From Betaproteobacteria bacterium (GTDB taxonomy: Bacteria; Pseudomonadota; Gammaproteobacteria; Burkholderiales; Rhodocyclaceae), in assembly GCA_016194935.1 (NCBI GenBank), contig JACQAO010000030.1, positions 1 through 37,549 on the forward strand: a stretch of 37,549 nt of DNA, in the 5' to 3' direction. The position numbers and the translations under genes are program-made. This document shows, in pieces, positions 1-7,461 of this stretch; position 1 is the first letter of the stretch; every line of letters starts with the position of its first letter. The notes under the pieces are model-generated. The model did no database searches. It was given only the letters and a program-made list of their open reading frames with translations, and was not told where the DNA came from.

Positions 1-678
1 GCGCCGGCTGACGAACAGCGCGGTTTCGCCGGGCGCCGCCAGCTCGTTGCGCCGCGCCAGCCAGTTATGTACGGCGGCGAGCGCCTTGCCGCCCACCGGC
101 ACGCTGCGCGTCTTGCCGCGCTTGCCGGTGACCGTGACTTCTGCGGCGGCAAGGTCCAGCCCTTGATCCCGGTCAAGCGAGACCAGTTCCGCCAGGCGCA
201 GGCCCGAAGAATAAAACAGTTCGAACATCGCCTGGTCGCGCAACTCGAGCAGATTGAGAGACAACTCGCCGGGCGTGACGCCTTCCAGTAGCGCGCCGGC
301 CTGGTCGACCGAGAGCGCCTTGGGCAAGTCGCGGCTGCGTTTGGGCGGACGCACGCCCTGGCAGGGATTCAGCGGCAGTTGCCGGTTGCGGCACAGCCAG
401 CGGTAGAAACTGCGCCAGGCCGACAGGCTGCGGGCGATGGAGCGCGGCGAACGGCCGCGGCTATGCAATTGCATGGCATAACGACGAATATCCAGCGTAG
501 TCAATGCGGCCAGCGCGGTGAAAGAGTTCGCCGCGCTGAGTTGCCGCAACATTGCCAGGTCGCGCCGGTAAGCGGACAGGGTATGCGGGCTGGCGCGCCG
601 TTCATGGGCCTGGGCGGCGAGAAAGAATTCCATGACGGTGCGGGCGGTTTCGCCGTGCGCTGCGACCGCCGGGTCCAT
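1..678 (-). CDS. xerC: Tyrosine recombinase XerC (3' end outside window)
   Basis: Site-specific tyrosine recombinase that, with XerD, resolves chromosome dimers at dif. The ATG at 678 lies two bases after the DUF484 stop, and 226 codons are present of about 300 expected. The N-terminal SAM-like core-binding domain is complete (MEFFLAAQAHERRASPHTLS, then RSLSAWRSFYRWL). The catalytic domain begins with the first active-site arginine in YSSGLRLAELVSLDRD and the beta-hairpin lysine in VTGKRGKTRSVPVGG. The HxLR and nucleophilic tyrosine motifs would lie beyond base 1. The order dapF-DUF484-xerC is a conserved gamma/betaproteobacterial arrangement, which supports XerC over XerD or a phage integrase. 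The reading frame is open to the window edge, so this is a partial gene and not a broken one. Confidence 0.93.
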   Translation of the reverse strand, partial: MDPAVAAHGETARTVMEFFLAAQAHERRASPHTLSAYRRDLAMLRQLSAANSFTALAALTTLDIRRYAMQLHSRGRSPRSIARSLSAWRSFYRWLCRNRQLPLNPCQGVRPPKRSRDLPKALSVDQAGALLEGVTPGELSLNLLELRDQAMFELFYSSGLRLAELVSLDRDQGLDLAAAEVTVTGKRGKTRSVPVGGKALAAVHNWLARRNELAAPGETALFVSRR

Positions 679-680
679 GA

Positions 681-1316
681 TTATTCCAGTGTGCGCAACA
701 GAGCGGCGGCGGCGATATCGCCGAAGCGCGTGAGGAACATGGTACCCATCTGCGGGTAGAAGCGATGCGCCTCTTCGCTGCCGAGCGCCAGCAGCCCGAT
801 GGTTTCGTTGCCGCGCCTGAGCGGCGTCAGCGCCAGCGAGCGTATGTCGCTGCCGAGCCAGGCGAGCGCGTCGAGGTGGGTATTCGGGCCGCAATAGGGA
901 TGCTGGAGTTCATTGACCAGAGTGATGGTCGCCTGATCCGCAGACGAAAATTCCGGCATCGGCGCTGCTACCCCCCACAATCGCAGCGCTACATGCGGCA
1001 CGGCGAAAGCGCCGCCGAGGTGCGAATACAGCACTCGCGTCACACTGGAAAAATCCCTGGCCGCGATCAGCGCCACCGCCAGGTGATGCACTTTCTCGGA
1101 GATGGCGTCGTTTTCCTCGCCGTAGCGGATCAACTCGGCCAGCTTGGCCTCGATCAGCTTGTTGCGCTCGCGCAAGGCGCCGAGCTGGCGCTCGGTGATG
1201 GAGATGGCGCGGCCGCCGTGCGGGTCGGGAATGCTCACTTGCGACAGCAAGTCGGCGTAATGGTCGAAGAATTCCGGGTGATTCTTCAGGTAGCTGGCGA
1301 CTTCATTGGCGTCCAT
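681..1316 (-). CDS. DUF484 family protein
   Basis: Protein of 211 residues in the DUF484 family, a GAF-like fold of unknown biochemical role conserved between dapF and xerC. The N-terminus has the typical family opening DANEVASYLKNHPEFFDHYA, followed by a helical stretch (ITERQLGALRERNKLIEAKL) likely to form a coiled coil, then the GAF-like C-terminal half. I chose the ATG at 1316 because MDANEV is the usual start; a TTG at 1334 would add six residues and cannot be excluded. The stop lies two bases before the xerC ATG and the start follows the dapF stop by 27 bases, so the three genes are probably co-transcribed. Function is inferred only from context; nothing in the sequence suggests catalysis. 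Confidence 0.9.
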   Translation of the reverse strand: MDANEVASYLKNHPEFFDHYADLLSQVSIPDPHGGRAISITERQLGALRERNKLIEAKLAELIRYGEENDAISEKVHHLAVALIAARDFSSVTRVLYSHLGGAFAVPHVALRLWGVAAPMPEFSSADQATITLVNELQHPYCGPNTHLDALAWLGSDIRSLALTPLRRGNETIGLLALGSEEAHRFYPQMGTMFLTRFGDIAAAALLRTLE

Positions 1317-1343
1317 GGCGGCTTCGGCTTTCAAGTGGTTTTT

Positions 1344-2192
1344 CTAATCGGGTAATTCGGCGGGTAAGTCGGTTTCGCCGGTGAATACGGTGGTCGCCGG
1401 TCCGGTCATTATGACGGAACTAGCGCCGCCGTTCCAGGCGATGTGGAGATCGCCGCCAGGCATGCTGACGCGCACGGGAGTGTCCAGCAGTCCCCGCTTG
1501 ATTCCGGCAACCACGGCGGCGCAGGCGCCGGTACCGCAGGCCAGGGTTTCGCCGACGCCACGCTCGTACACGCGCAGGCGGATGGCGTGGCGATCCAGCA
1601 CCTGCATGAAGCCGGCATTGACGCGGCGGGGGAAGCGGGGATGCGCCTCGATCAACGGCCCGTAGTGCGCCACCGGCGCAGCGTCGATGGCATCGACCAC
1701 CTGTACCGCATGCGGGTTGCCCATCGACACGGCGGTGATCTCGAACAGCCGGTCGTCCACCTGCAAGGCTTGCACCGTGGCGCCGCTGTCGCTGACGAAG
1801 GGAATTTCGGCAGGTGCGAACACCGGCACGCCCATATCGACGCTGACTTCGCCATTGATCTCCAGACGCGGAGCGATCACGCCTGACTTGGTGGCAACGC
1901 GAATCTCATGCTTGTCGCTGAGACCCTGCGCATGCACGAAACGCACGAAGCAGCGCGCGCCGTTGCCGCACTGCTCGACCTCGCCGCCGTCGGCGTTGAA
2001 AATCCGGTAGGCGAAATCGACATCCGGTTGCGGCGATTTTTCGACCAGCAGGACCTGGTCGCAGCCGACGCCGCAGTGGCGATCAGCCAGCCAGCGCGCC
2101 TGGGCGGGCGTCAGCGCGACATCCTGGCGTACGGCGTCGATGACGACGAAGTCATTGCCGAGGCCATGCATCTTGGTGAAGCGGATTTTCAT
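1344..2192 (-). CDS. dapF: Diaminopimelate epimerase
   Basis: Converts LL-diaminopimelate to meso-diaminopimelate for lysine and peptidoglycan synthesis in the cytoplasm, without a cofactor. The 282-residue length matches the family (about 275). The opening [20 protein letters not shown] is diagnostic. The two catalytic cysteines are visible: Cys75 in [17 protein letters not shown] and Cys219 in [12 protein letters not shown], with substrate-binding MGNPHAV near 157-163. It is followed by DUF484 and xerC. Upstream, a LivK-type gene ends 20 bases before the ATG. That neighbour is unusual, since lysA or a small lipoprotein gene often precedes dapF, so dapF may be read through from it. No strong Shine-Dalgarno is seen before the ATG. 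Confidence 0.97.
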   Translation of the reverse strand: MKIRFTKMHGLGNDFVVIDAVRQDVALTPAQARWLADRHCGVGCDQVLLVEKSPQPDVDFAYRIFNADGGEVEQCGNGARCFVRFVHAQGLSDKHEIRVATKSGVIAPRLEINGEVSVDMGVPVFAPAEIPFVSDSGATVQALQVDDRLFEITAVSMGNPHAVQVVDAIDAAPVAHYGPLIEAHPRFPRRVNAGFMQVLDRHAIRLRVYERGVGETLACGTGACAAVVAGIKRGLLDTPVRVSMPGGDLHIAWNGGASSVIMTGPATTVFTGETDLPAELPD

Positions 2193-2212
2193 AGCTGTCG
2201 TGTTGCGCCGGC

Positions 2213-3376
2213 CTATTGGAGGTAATCCGTAAGGTTGCGCCAGCGCCCATCAACTACCTGCGCAATCCGGACGCGGCGGTTGGCAAGATGGTCGGTGGGC
2301 GTGATGACGAAATCCGGATTGCCGAAGAAATCGCGCGTGGTGTGGGTGTGCTCCAGCGCGGCGGAAACTTTGGCGGTGGTCGGGTTGGGGCCGGCTTGCC
2401 GCAACGCCTGGATGAAAATATCGGCGCCGGCGTAGGCCATCACATCCCAGGTATTCGGTTCGACCCCGTAGAGCCGGGTGTAGCGGCTTATCCATTCGGC
2501 CAGGCGTTTGTTGGCGCCTTCCGCATAGGGATGCGGCGAGAGCACGACGCCATACAGGCCATCCATCACCTTGCCGCCTAACTGCGGCACCTGGGCTGTG
2601 TAGCCGGAAGCGGTGACCAGCATCGGCGCCTGCCAGCCGTTGCGGCGCGCCTCGCTGTAGGCGCCGATGGTCTCGCGCACCACCGTGGCAAGCACCACGA
2701 AGTCGCAATCGGCGGCGCGCAAGCGGGCGATCTGCGAAGAAAAATCGGTGGCGCCGCGTTTGTAGCCGGCTTTTTCGCAGAGCGGCAGTTTCAGTTCGGC
2801 CAGCGCCGCATCCAGGCCGCGCAATACCTCATGGCCCATTTCATCATCCTGATAGAGAATCCCGACGCGCTTGTAGCCGTTGGCCCTGACCAGATGCACA
2901 ATCGCCGGCGGCACCGACACCGCGTAGGACGGACTCATGGCGAACTTGAGCGGGTGTACCGGTGCGTACACTTCTTTCAGCGGCGCGGCGGGGAACAGAT
3001 GCAGGATTCCGGCGTCGAGGAACAGCGGCATAGTGCTCATCACCACCGGCGAGCCGAGGTTGTGGATCACGGCGAAAACGTGGTCGCGCTGGATAAATTT
3101 TTGCGCAGCGAGGATGGCCCGCTTCGGATCGTAGCCGGTGTCCTCGATCACCAGGCGCAGCTTGCGGCCATGGATCCCGCCCTGGGCGTTTTCTTCGTCG
3201 AAACGCATCTGCGTGCCGTTGCGAAAATGCACGCCGAGTGCAGCGATGGGGCCGGACAAGTCTTGCAGGCTGCCGACCACGATTTCCTTGCTGGTGACGC
3301 CGCTGGCGGCTTGGCCGGCTGGTACCGTCAGCGGGTATAGCGTGAGAAGAAAAAGCAGGCGGATTAGCAGGGGCAT
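2213..3376 (-). CDS. Periplasmic binding protein of a branched-chain amino-acid type ABC transporter (copy 1)
   Basis: LivK-like periplasmic solute-binding protein (Peripla_BP_6 type), 387 residues. An N-terminal signal peptide is clear (hydrophobic [14 protein letters not shown], cleavage likely after GQAA). The mature part starts [20 protein letters not shown], the usual first strand and loop of this family, followed by [19 protein letters not shown]. It is a paralogue of the gene at 3477-4661, with the same block order and similar C-termini ([10 protein letters not shown] versus RWVALTDYLD). No permease or ATPase adjoins it; the nearest livHMGF set is 6 kb away on the same strand. The ligand cannot be read from the sequence: such proteins bind amino acids, amides, aromatic or fatty acids. 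The ribosome-binding site is weak. Confidence 0.9.
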   Translation of the reverse strand: MPLLIRLLFLLTLYPLTVPAGQAASGVTSKEIVVGSLQDLSGPIAALGVHFRNGTQMRFDEENAQGGIHGRKLRLVIEDTGYDPKRAILAAQKFIQRDHVFAVIHNLGSPVVMSTMPLFLDAGILHLFPAAPLKEVYAPVHPLKFAMSPSYAVSVPPAIVHLVRANGYKRVGILYQDDEMGHEVLRGLDAALAELKLPLCEKAGYKRGATDFSSQIARLRAADCDFVVLATVVRETIGAYSEARRNGWQAPMLVTASGYTAQVPQLGGKVMDGLYGVVLSPHPYAEGANKRLAEWISRYTRLYGVEPNTWDVMAYAGADIFIQALRQAGPNPTTAKVSAALEHTHTTRDFFGNPDFVITPTDHLANRRVRIAQVVDGRWRNLTDYLQ

Positions 3377-3424
3377 GGCGGCTTGGGCTTCTTTGAGTCA
3401 GCGAGTTCCGAATTATACGTGACG

Positions 3425-3450
3425 AAAAAACGGCGCCCGCAGGCGCCGTT
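3425..3450 (-). terminator. Rho-independent terminator after livK copy 2
   Basis: Perfect 9-bp stem AACGGCGCC/GGCGCCGTT (3429-3437 and 3442-3450) with a 4-base loop. Read on the minus strand it is followed by a run of six T (3425-3430, overlapping the stem base). It sits 27 bases after the stop of the 3477-4661 gene, in the right orientation, and should separate it from the downstream paralogue. Confidence 0.9.
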
Positions 3451-3476
3451 GGAAACGCAACTTGGAATTATCCGTA

Positions 3477-4661
3477 TCAGTTGTCCAGGTAGTCGGTGAG
3501 CGCCACCCAGCGACCGTTCTGGATCTGTCCCATGCGTGAGCGATTATTGCCCAGATGGTTGGTCTTGCTGAACTTGAACTCCGGGCTGCCGAACATGTCG
3601 CGCGGGAAGCTGGTGGTCTCGAAGGCATTCGCCAGACTTTCCGTGGTCAGGTTAGTGCCGGCCTTCTGCGCCGCGCGGTAGAACATGTCCATCACGGCGT
3701 AGGCATAGGCTGAAAACAGGCCCGGGTCTTCGTTGAACTTGGCCTTGTAGCGCGCCCCCCATTCACGCACATTCTTCGATGGATCGTCCATGTAAGGCAC
3801 GCCCGTCTGGAAAGTGGCGTAGAGCCCGTCCATGGCCTTGCCGCCGAGCTTGTGGATCAGGTCGGTATAGGCGGCGGAGGACCCCAGGAAGATCGGATCC
3901 CAACCCATTTTTTTGGCGGTGCCGATGGTGCCGATAGTTTCGCGGATGATGGTGCCCAGGATCACGGCATCGCAACCGGAACTCTTCATCTTCGCCACCT
4001 GGGCGGAGAAGTCGGTGGCGCCGCGCTTGAAGGTGGTTTTTTCGACGATCTCCTGGTGCATGTCTTTCAGCCCCTGCTCAGCGCCGCGAAACACTTCCAG
4101 GCCAAACTCGTCGTCCTGGTAGATGGCGCAGAATTTCTTCGCGCCGCGTTCTTTCTCCATCCACTTCACACCGGTGCGCATCTGGTCATAATAGGGTGCG
4201 GCAAAAGAGAACTTGAGCTTGCTGAGTGGCTCGTACATTTCCCGCGCCGCAGTCAGCGGGAACAGATTCGGTACGTTTTTCTCGGCCAGCGGCTGAAAGC
4301 TGGCCATCGCCACCGGCGTGCCGAGGGTGCCGACCATCGCAAAGATATGGTCCTGCTGCACCAGTTTTTGCGCGGCCAGCAGGCCTTTTTTCGGATCGTA
4401 GCCGCTATCCTCGATAATCAACTTGATTTTGCGGCCATTGATGCCGCCGGCCTCGTTGATTTCGTCCGCCCGCATTTGCAGACCGTTCTTCAACTGTTTG
4501 CCGAAACCGGCAATAGGTCCGGAAAGGTCTTGCAACGAGCCCAGCACAATCTCGTCCTTGGTGACCCCTTGTTCGGCGTGCGCCGCCGTGCCGACGCACA
4601 GGGCGGCTATGGCGGCCGCTAAAGCTGTGAGTCCCGTCCACTTCCTAGTTTGATGGATCAT
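3477..4661 (-). CDS. Periplasmic binding protein of a branched-chain amino-acid type ABC transporter (copy 2)
   Basis: LivK-like solute-binding protein of 394 residues with a signal peptide (hydrophobic TGLTALAAAIAALCVGTAAHA, cleavage after AHA). The mature protein begins [20 protein letters not shown] and contains GGINGRKIKLIIEDSGYDPK, both diagnostic of Peripla_BP_6. A strong Shine-Dalgarno (GGAGGAG) lies five bases before the ATG, much better than that of copy 1, suggesting high expression. An intrinsic terminator follows. The cupin gene ends 104 bases upstream on the same strand, so it may be the last gene of a tetR-azoR-cupin-livK run. It could supply the livHMGF importer encoded at 9.3-12.8 kb, which has no binding protein of its own, but this is inference. 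Confidence 0.92.
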   Translation of the reverse strand: MIHQTRKWTGLTALAAAIAALCVGTAAHAEQGVTKDEIVLGSLQDLSGPIAGFGKQLKNGLQMRADEINEAGGINGRKIKLIIEDSGYDPKKGLLAAQKLVQQDHIFAMVGTLGTPVAMASFQPLAEKNVPNLFPLTAAREMYEPLSKLKFSFAAPYYDQMRTGVKWMEKERGAKKFCAIYQDDEFGLEVFRGAEQGLKDMHQEIVEKTTFKRGATDFSAQVAKMKSSGCDAVILGTIIRETIGTIGTAKKMGWDPIFLGSSAAYTDLIHKLGGKAMDGLYATFQTGVPYMDDPSKNVREWGARYKAKFNEDPGLFSAYAYAVMDMFYRAAQKAGTNLTTESLANAFETTSFPRDMFGSPEFKFSKTNHLGNNRSRMGQIQNGRWVALTDYLDN

Positions 4662-4756
4662 CTTATCTCCTCCGTTTTTATGACGACTATGGAAGGAGCA
4701 TCATCGCCAAGTTTCGGCAGCCCGTCAAGCAGTGCCTGGCGGGTCTGTTGCGCCAT
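4658..4756 (-). CDS. Possible 32-residue small ORF coupled to livK copy 2
   Basis: Short frame starting at ATG 4756 (MAQQTRQALLDG...) whose TGA overlaps the livK ATG as ATGA. It is in the same frame as the preceding cupin gene, four codons after its TAA. It has no good Shine-Dalgarno of its own and I do not recognise it. It may be a leader peptide giving translational coupling, a remnant of a longer cupin C-terminus, or chance. Low confidence. Confidence 0.2.
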   Translation of the reverse strand: MAQQTRQALLDGLPKLGDDAPSIVVIKTEEIR

Positions 4757-4765
4757 GCGGCAAAT

Positions 4766-5239
4766 TTATTTTTTCATGCCGACAGGCAGGTCGTCAAATG
4801 CGACGGACTGGCTGATGAAGAAAATGCATTCGTTGGAGGAAATGCATTTCGTAATATGAGGTTCCCCGCCTTTCTGCGACCAGTAGGAACCCGGAGGCAA
4901 CGGCACATCTACGCTACCCGGCGTCCCATTTACACCCACCCCGGAGATGACCACCCCCCAGTATTCGCCCGTATGCGTGTGTATATCGCTGACAAATCCG
5001 GCCGGCATTTTGATTAAGGTGCCGTGCGCGCCGTGCTGTAGATCGCCGTGACCAGGCGCCGCCCGCAATGTGCCAACGCCGCTGTCTTTGCCTATGCCGG
5101 TGTCGAAATATTTGAGCTGTGTTACCGGGACGTTTACCGACGGGCCGCCTGTCATGTCATCCTGCGATGCCGCAGATGCTGTCAGAGAAACGCTCAATGC
5201 CGCAGTTGCGATGAGTAACTGGATTTTGCTGGTTTTCAT
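4766..5239 (-). CDS. Exported cupin-domain protein (DUF4437-like)
   Basis: Small protein of 157 residues with a signal peptide (KIQLLIATAALSVSLTASA, cleavage near SAAS) and a single cupin barrel. The metal-binding motif is visible as FVSDIHTHTGEYWGVVISGV, with two histidines and a glutamate, and the second cupin motif as PPGSYWSQKGGEPHIT. These resemble DUF4437/ChrR-type cupins, so a metal-binding periplasmic role is likely, but substrate and reaction are unknown. It lies 57 bases downstream of azoR on the same strand and probably belongs to the TetR-controlled unit. It ends with a lysine pair and TAA. Confidence 0.8.
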   Translation of the reverse strand: MKTSKIQLLIATAALSVSLTASAASQDDMTGGPSVNVPVTQLKYFDTGIGKDSGVGTLRAAPGHGDLQHGAHGTLIKMPAGFVSDIHTHTGEYWGVVISGVGVNGTPGSVDVPLPPGSYWSQKGGEPHITKCISSNECIFFISQSVAFDDLPVGMKK

Positions 5240-5296
5240 TTTCTGTATTCCTTAAAGTTAAAATTTGCCAAGAACCTTCACTATCGTTTCATCTGC

Positions 5297-5917
5297 TCAA
5301 CGCTGTCCGGCGCGAACAGCCTCATCCCGCGCTTTGGCCAGACCGGCAGCCGGATCGCTGGTGAGCAGGGTCGGCTGGTAGCGCACCGTGGCGGTATCCG
5401 TGATGCCGATAAAACGCAGCCAGTCGTTGAAATAAGTCGAATGAAAATCGGTGCCAAACGCCGGAGGAACACCGGGTGAATAAACACCGCTGGTATAGAC
5501 GGTCGTGGCGCGCTTGCCTTGCAGCACCCCCGAGTAGCCTTTCACCGGATCGAAGCCGAACATCAAACCCGGCTGGGTCATGATGTCGATGTAGAGTTTG
5601 AGCCGGTACGGAATACCGCCATTCCACATGGGTACGGTAAACAGGTAGTCGTCCGCACTGGCAAAGCGCTGGGTGATGGCGACGATCTGATCCCATGCAG
5701 TCTTGCGTGCGCCGTCCAGCGTGCCTTCGCCGAAGAAGGACATCTTGGCGGCGGCGCTGTCGCCGTTGAACTCGGGAAAATTTTCCTGCCACAGATCGAT
5801 TTCGTCGATCTCGGCTTGCGGGTTCCGGGTGCGGTAGGCGGTAATGAAAGCCTCGGCGACGCGTGCCGAGGTGGACTTCTCGCCACGGGGCGAGCCTTTT
5901 ACATATAACAGTTTCAT
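5297..5917 (-). CDS. azoR: FMN-dependent NADH-azoreductase / quinone reductase
   Basis: Flavodoxin-fold oxidoreductase of 206 residues, the family length. In the AzoR family it reduces quinones and azo compounds by two-electron transfer from NADH using bound FMN, in the cytoplasm. The phosphate-binding loop is seen at the N-terminus (MKLLYVKGSPRGEKSTSARV) and the FMN-binding segment near the middle (FTVPMWNGGIPYRLKLYID). Shine-Dalgarno GAGGAAA precedes the ATG. A TetR regulator is encoded immediately upstream, and an operator-like palindrome lies 90 bases before the ATG, so expression is probably induced by an electrophile or quinone that releases the repressor. The downstream cupin is likely co-expressed. 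Confidence 0.93.
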   Translation of the reverse strand: MKLLYVKGSPRGEKSTSARVAEAFITAYRTRNPQAEIDEIDLWQENFPEFNGDSAAAKMSFFGEGTLDGARKTAWDQIVAITQRFASADDYLFTVPMWNGGIPYRLKLYIDIMTQPGLMFGFDPVKGYSGVLQGKRATTVYTSGVYSPGVPPAFGTDFHSTYFNDWLRFIGITDTATVRYQPTLLTSDPAAGLAKARDEAVRAGQR

Positions 5918-6006
5918 GGTGGTTTCCTCGTTGGGTTTTAAACAGTGAAGTTGGCGCCGCTCTTGAGATTGCTTTGGGTTTTACTATCGAACATCCCTGA
6001 TTCCTT

Positions 6007-6023
6007 TACCTATTAATTGGTAG
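6007..6023 (-). promoter_or_regulatory. Putative TetR operator upstream of azoR
   Basis: Imperfect palindrome TACCTATTAATTGGTAG (TACC...GGTA arms). It matches 13 of 17 positions of a site in the tetR promoter at 6630-6646 (TACCTAGTAGTCGGTTG). It lies between the tetR stop and azoR, 90 bases before the azoR ATG. Two related copies flanking one TetR gene make operator function likely. Confidence 0.6.
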
Positions 6024-6047
6024 ATAACTGAGCTAAAAAAAACGAGG

Positions 6048-6614
6048 TCAGCCCTTCCTCGACAAACCTGACAACAATAGCGACAGAGTCTTGTAAAACG
6101 CTTCACGATCACCCGTGGCGCGGGCCACCAGCAAAGCGCCCTGTAACGACGACAGCAGCATGCGCGCATGTTCCGCGGCCGTGCCGGCCAGCACAAATAC
6201 GCGCTGCGAATATCCCACCGCGAGAATCTCGGTCAACCACTCGACATTACGGGCGAAGAAACGCTTGAGACCAGGCAGCACGGCCGGGTCCAGCGTAAGC
6301 GCCTCAGACGCCAGCATGCCGCACAAACACATGCGCTCGGACTCAAGCATGCCGCTCATTATGGAAAAATAGGCCGTCAGCTTTGCGTCGGCCGGCATGT
6401 CCAGTCCGCCGATGCGTGCAAGCTCATTATCCAGTTGTCTCGTGTAGTCTTCCACCAGCGCCAGGCCAAGATCGGTCTTGGTGGGGAAATAATGATGCAG
6501 GCTGGCCTTGCGTATGCCGACTTCATCGGCAATATCCGCATAGCTGAAACCATTGAAGCCGCGCTGTTGCACCAGCCGTTGCGCGCTCGAAAGAATTTGT
6601 TCACGCATTTCCAT
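6048..6614 (-). CDS. TetR/AcrR family transcriptional repressor
   Basis: One-component repressor of 188 residues. The N-terminal helix-turn-helix is typical: EQILSSAQRLVQQRGFNGFS, then YADIADEVGIRKASLHHYFP followed by TKTDLGLALVEDY (about residues 5-60). The variable C-terminal ligand domain gives no hint of the inducer. ATG 6614 is used; a second ATG two codons on is possible. It is read toward azoR and both genes carry the same palindrome upstream, so it probably autoregulates and represses azoR and the cupin. Its promoter places the transcription start almost at the ATG, so the mRNA may be leaderless. The liv operon ends 62 bases upstream without a visible terminator, so read-through is possible. 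Confidence 0.93.
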   Translation of the reverse strand: MEMREQILSSAQRLVQQRGFNGFSYADIADEVGIRKASLHHYFPTKTDLGLALVEDYTRQLDNELARIGGLDMPADAKLTAYFSIMSGMLESERMCLCGMLASEALTLDPAVLPGLKRFFARNVEWLTEILAVGYSQRVFVLAGTAAEHARMLLSSLQGALLVARATGDREAFYKTLSLLLSGLSRKG

Positions 6615-6620
6615 GGGGCG

Positions 6621-6650
6621 ATATTATTCTACCTAGTAGTCGGTTGTCAA
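6621..6650 (-). promoter_or_regulatory. tetR promoter with embedded operator
   Basis: On the minus strand: consensus -35 TTGACA (6645-6650), an 18-base spacer and -10 TAATAT (6621-6626); AATAAT with a 16-base spacer is an alternative. The palindrome at 6630-6646 fills the spacer, so a bound repressor would exclude RNA polymerase. The predicted start falls at about 6614-6616, on the ATG itself. Confidence 0.6.
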
Positions 6651-6675
6651 GCGGAATTTCACGGCTGCCTAACCT

Positions 6676-7458
6676 TCAGCGTTTCAGTTTCGCGGCAAGG
6701 TAATTCCTTAGCATCTCCCGGCATTCCGGGTCGCCCAACGCCGCCAGCAAATCGTCTGCGTCGCCCGCCGCGTCGACCGGCGAGAGCAAGCGTTCGGCGG
6801 CGGCATTGACCTGGCGCTTAGTGACGGCCAGCAGGCGTCCGGCTTTGGCGGCCAGGCTGGCGCCCCAGGTTTGCGCCGCAGCAGCAAGATCAACGGCGGG
6901 GACGCAACGATTCACCAGGCGCAGGGATCGCGCCTCGACGGCGGAGAATTCGCGGCAGTCAAGCACCAGCTCGCGGGTCATCGCCGGGCCGATTTCCCGC
7001 ACCAGGCGGGGAATGCCGCCCCACGCCAGGGGGATGCCCAGGTCGATCTCGGGGATCGAGAATACCGCGTCGTCGGCGGCCAGGCGCAGATCGCAGGCCG
7101 CCGCGATCAGCACCCCGCCGCCCACGCAGCGCCCGTGGATGGCGGCGATGGTCAGAGCGCGCATGGCGGCGAGCTGCTCTATCATGACCCGACCCAGGTC
7201 GGCATCTTCGCGTCCGGGCGGTCTGCTGTTCGCGCCGCCAAAAAAATTCAAGTCGAAGCCGGCGCAAAAGGCGCGGCCTGCGCCGGAGACGATCACCACG
7301 CGGATTTCCGGCTGGCTGTCGAACCAGCGTGCGGCCTGCGCCAGTTGGTGCAGCATCGCCGGAGTTAGGGCGTTGAGCCTCTCAGGCCGGTGCAGCGTCA
7401 GGCGGCCCAGCGGCCCTTCTGCTGCGACACGCAGGGTCTCGAACTCAGGCTGCGCCAT
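6676..7458 (-). CDS. Enoyl-CoA hydratase/isomerase family protein
   Basis: Crotonase-fold protein of 260 residues, the usual length for monofunctional members. Oxyanion-hole segments are seen in GAGRAFCAGFDLNFFGG (about 59-75) and HGRCVGGGVLIAAACDLRL. The position of the first catalytic glutamate of classical hydratases (GGGxE) is valine-leucine here, while the second is present in SIPEIDLGIPLAWGG. It may therefore be an isomerase, a hydrolase-like member or a hydratase of unusual mechanism. It is the last gene of livHMGF-fadD-echA, three bases after the fadD stop, which ties it to the breakdown of whatever acid FadD activates. Product CoA chemistry cannot be assigned more closely. Confidence 0.88.
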   Translation of the reverse strand: MAQPEFETLRVAAEGPLGRLTLHRPERLNALTPAMLHQLAQAARWFDSQPEIRVVIVSGAGRAFCAGFDLNFFGGANSRPPGREDADLGRVMIEQLAAMRALTIAAIHGRCVGGGVLIAAACDLRLAADDAVFSIPEIDLGIPLAWGGIPRLVREIGPAMTRELVLDCREFSAVEARSLRLVNRCVPAVDLAAAAQTWGASLAAKAGRLLAVTKRQVNAAAERLLSPVDAAGDADDLLAALGDPECREMLRNYLAAKLKR

Positions 7459-7461
7459 TGA

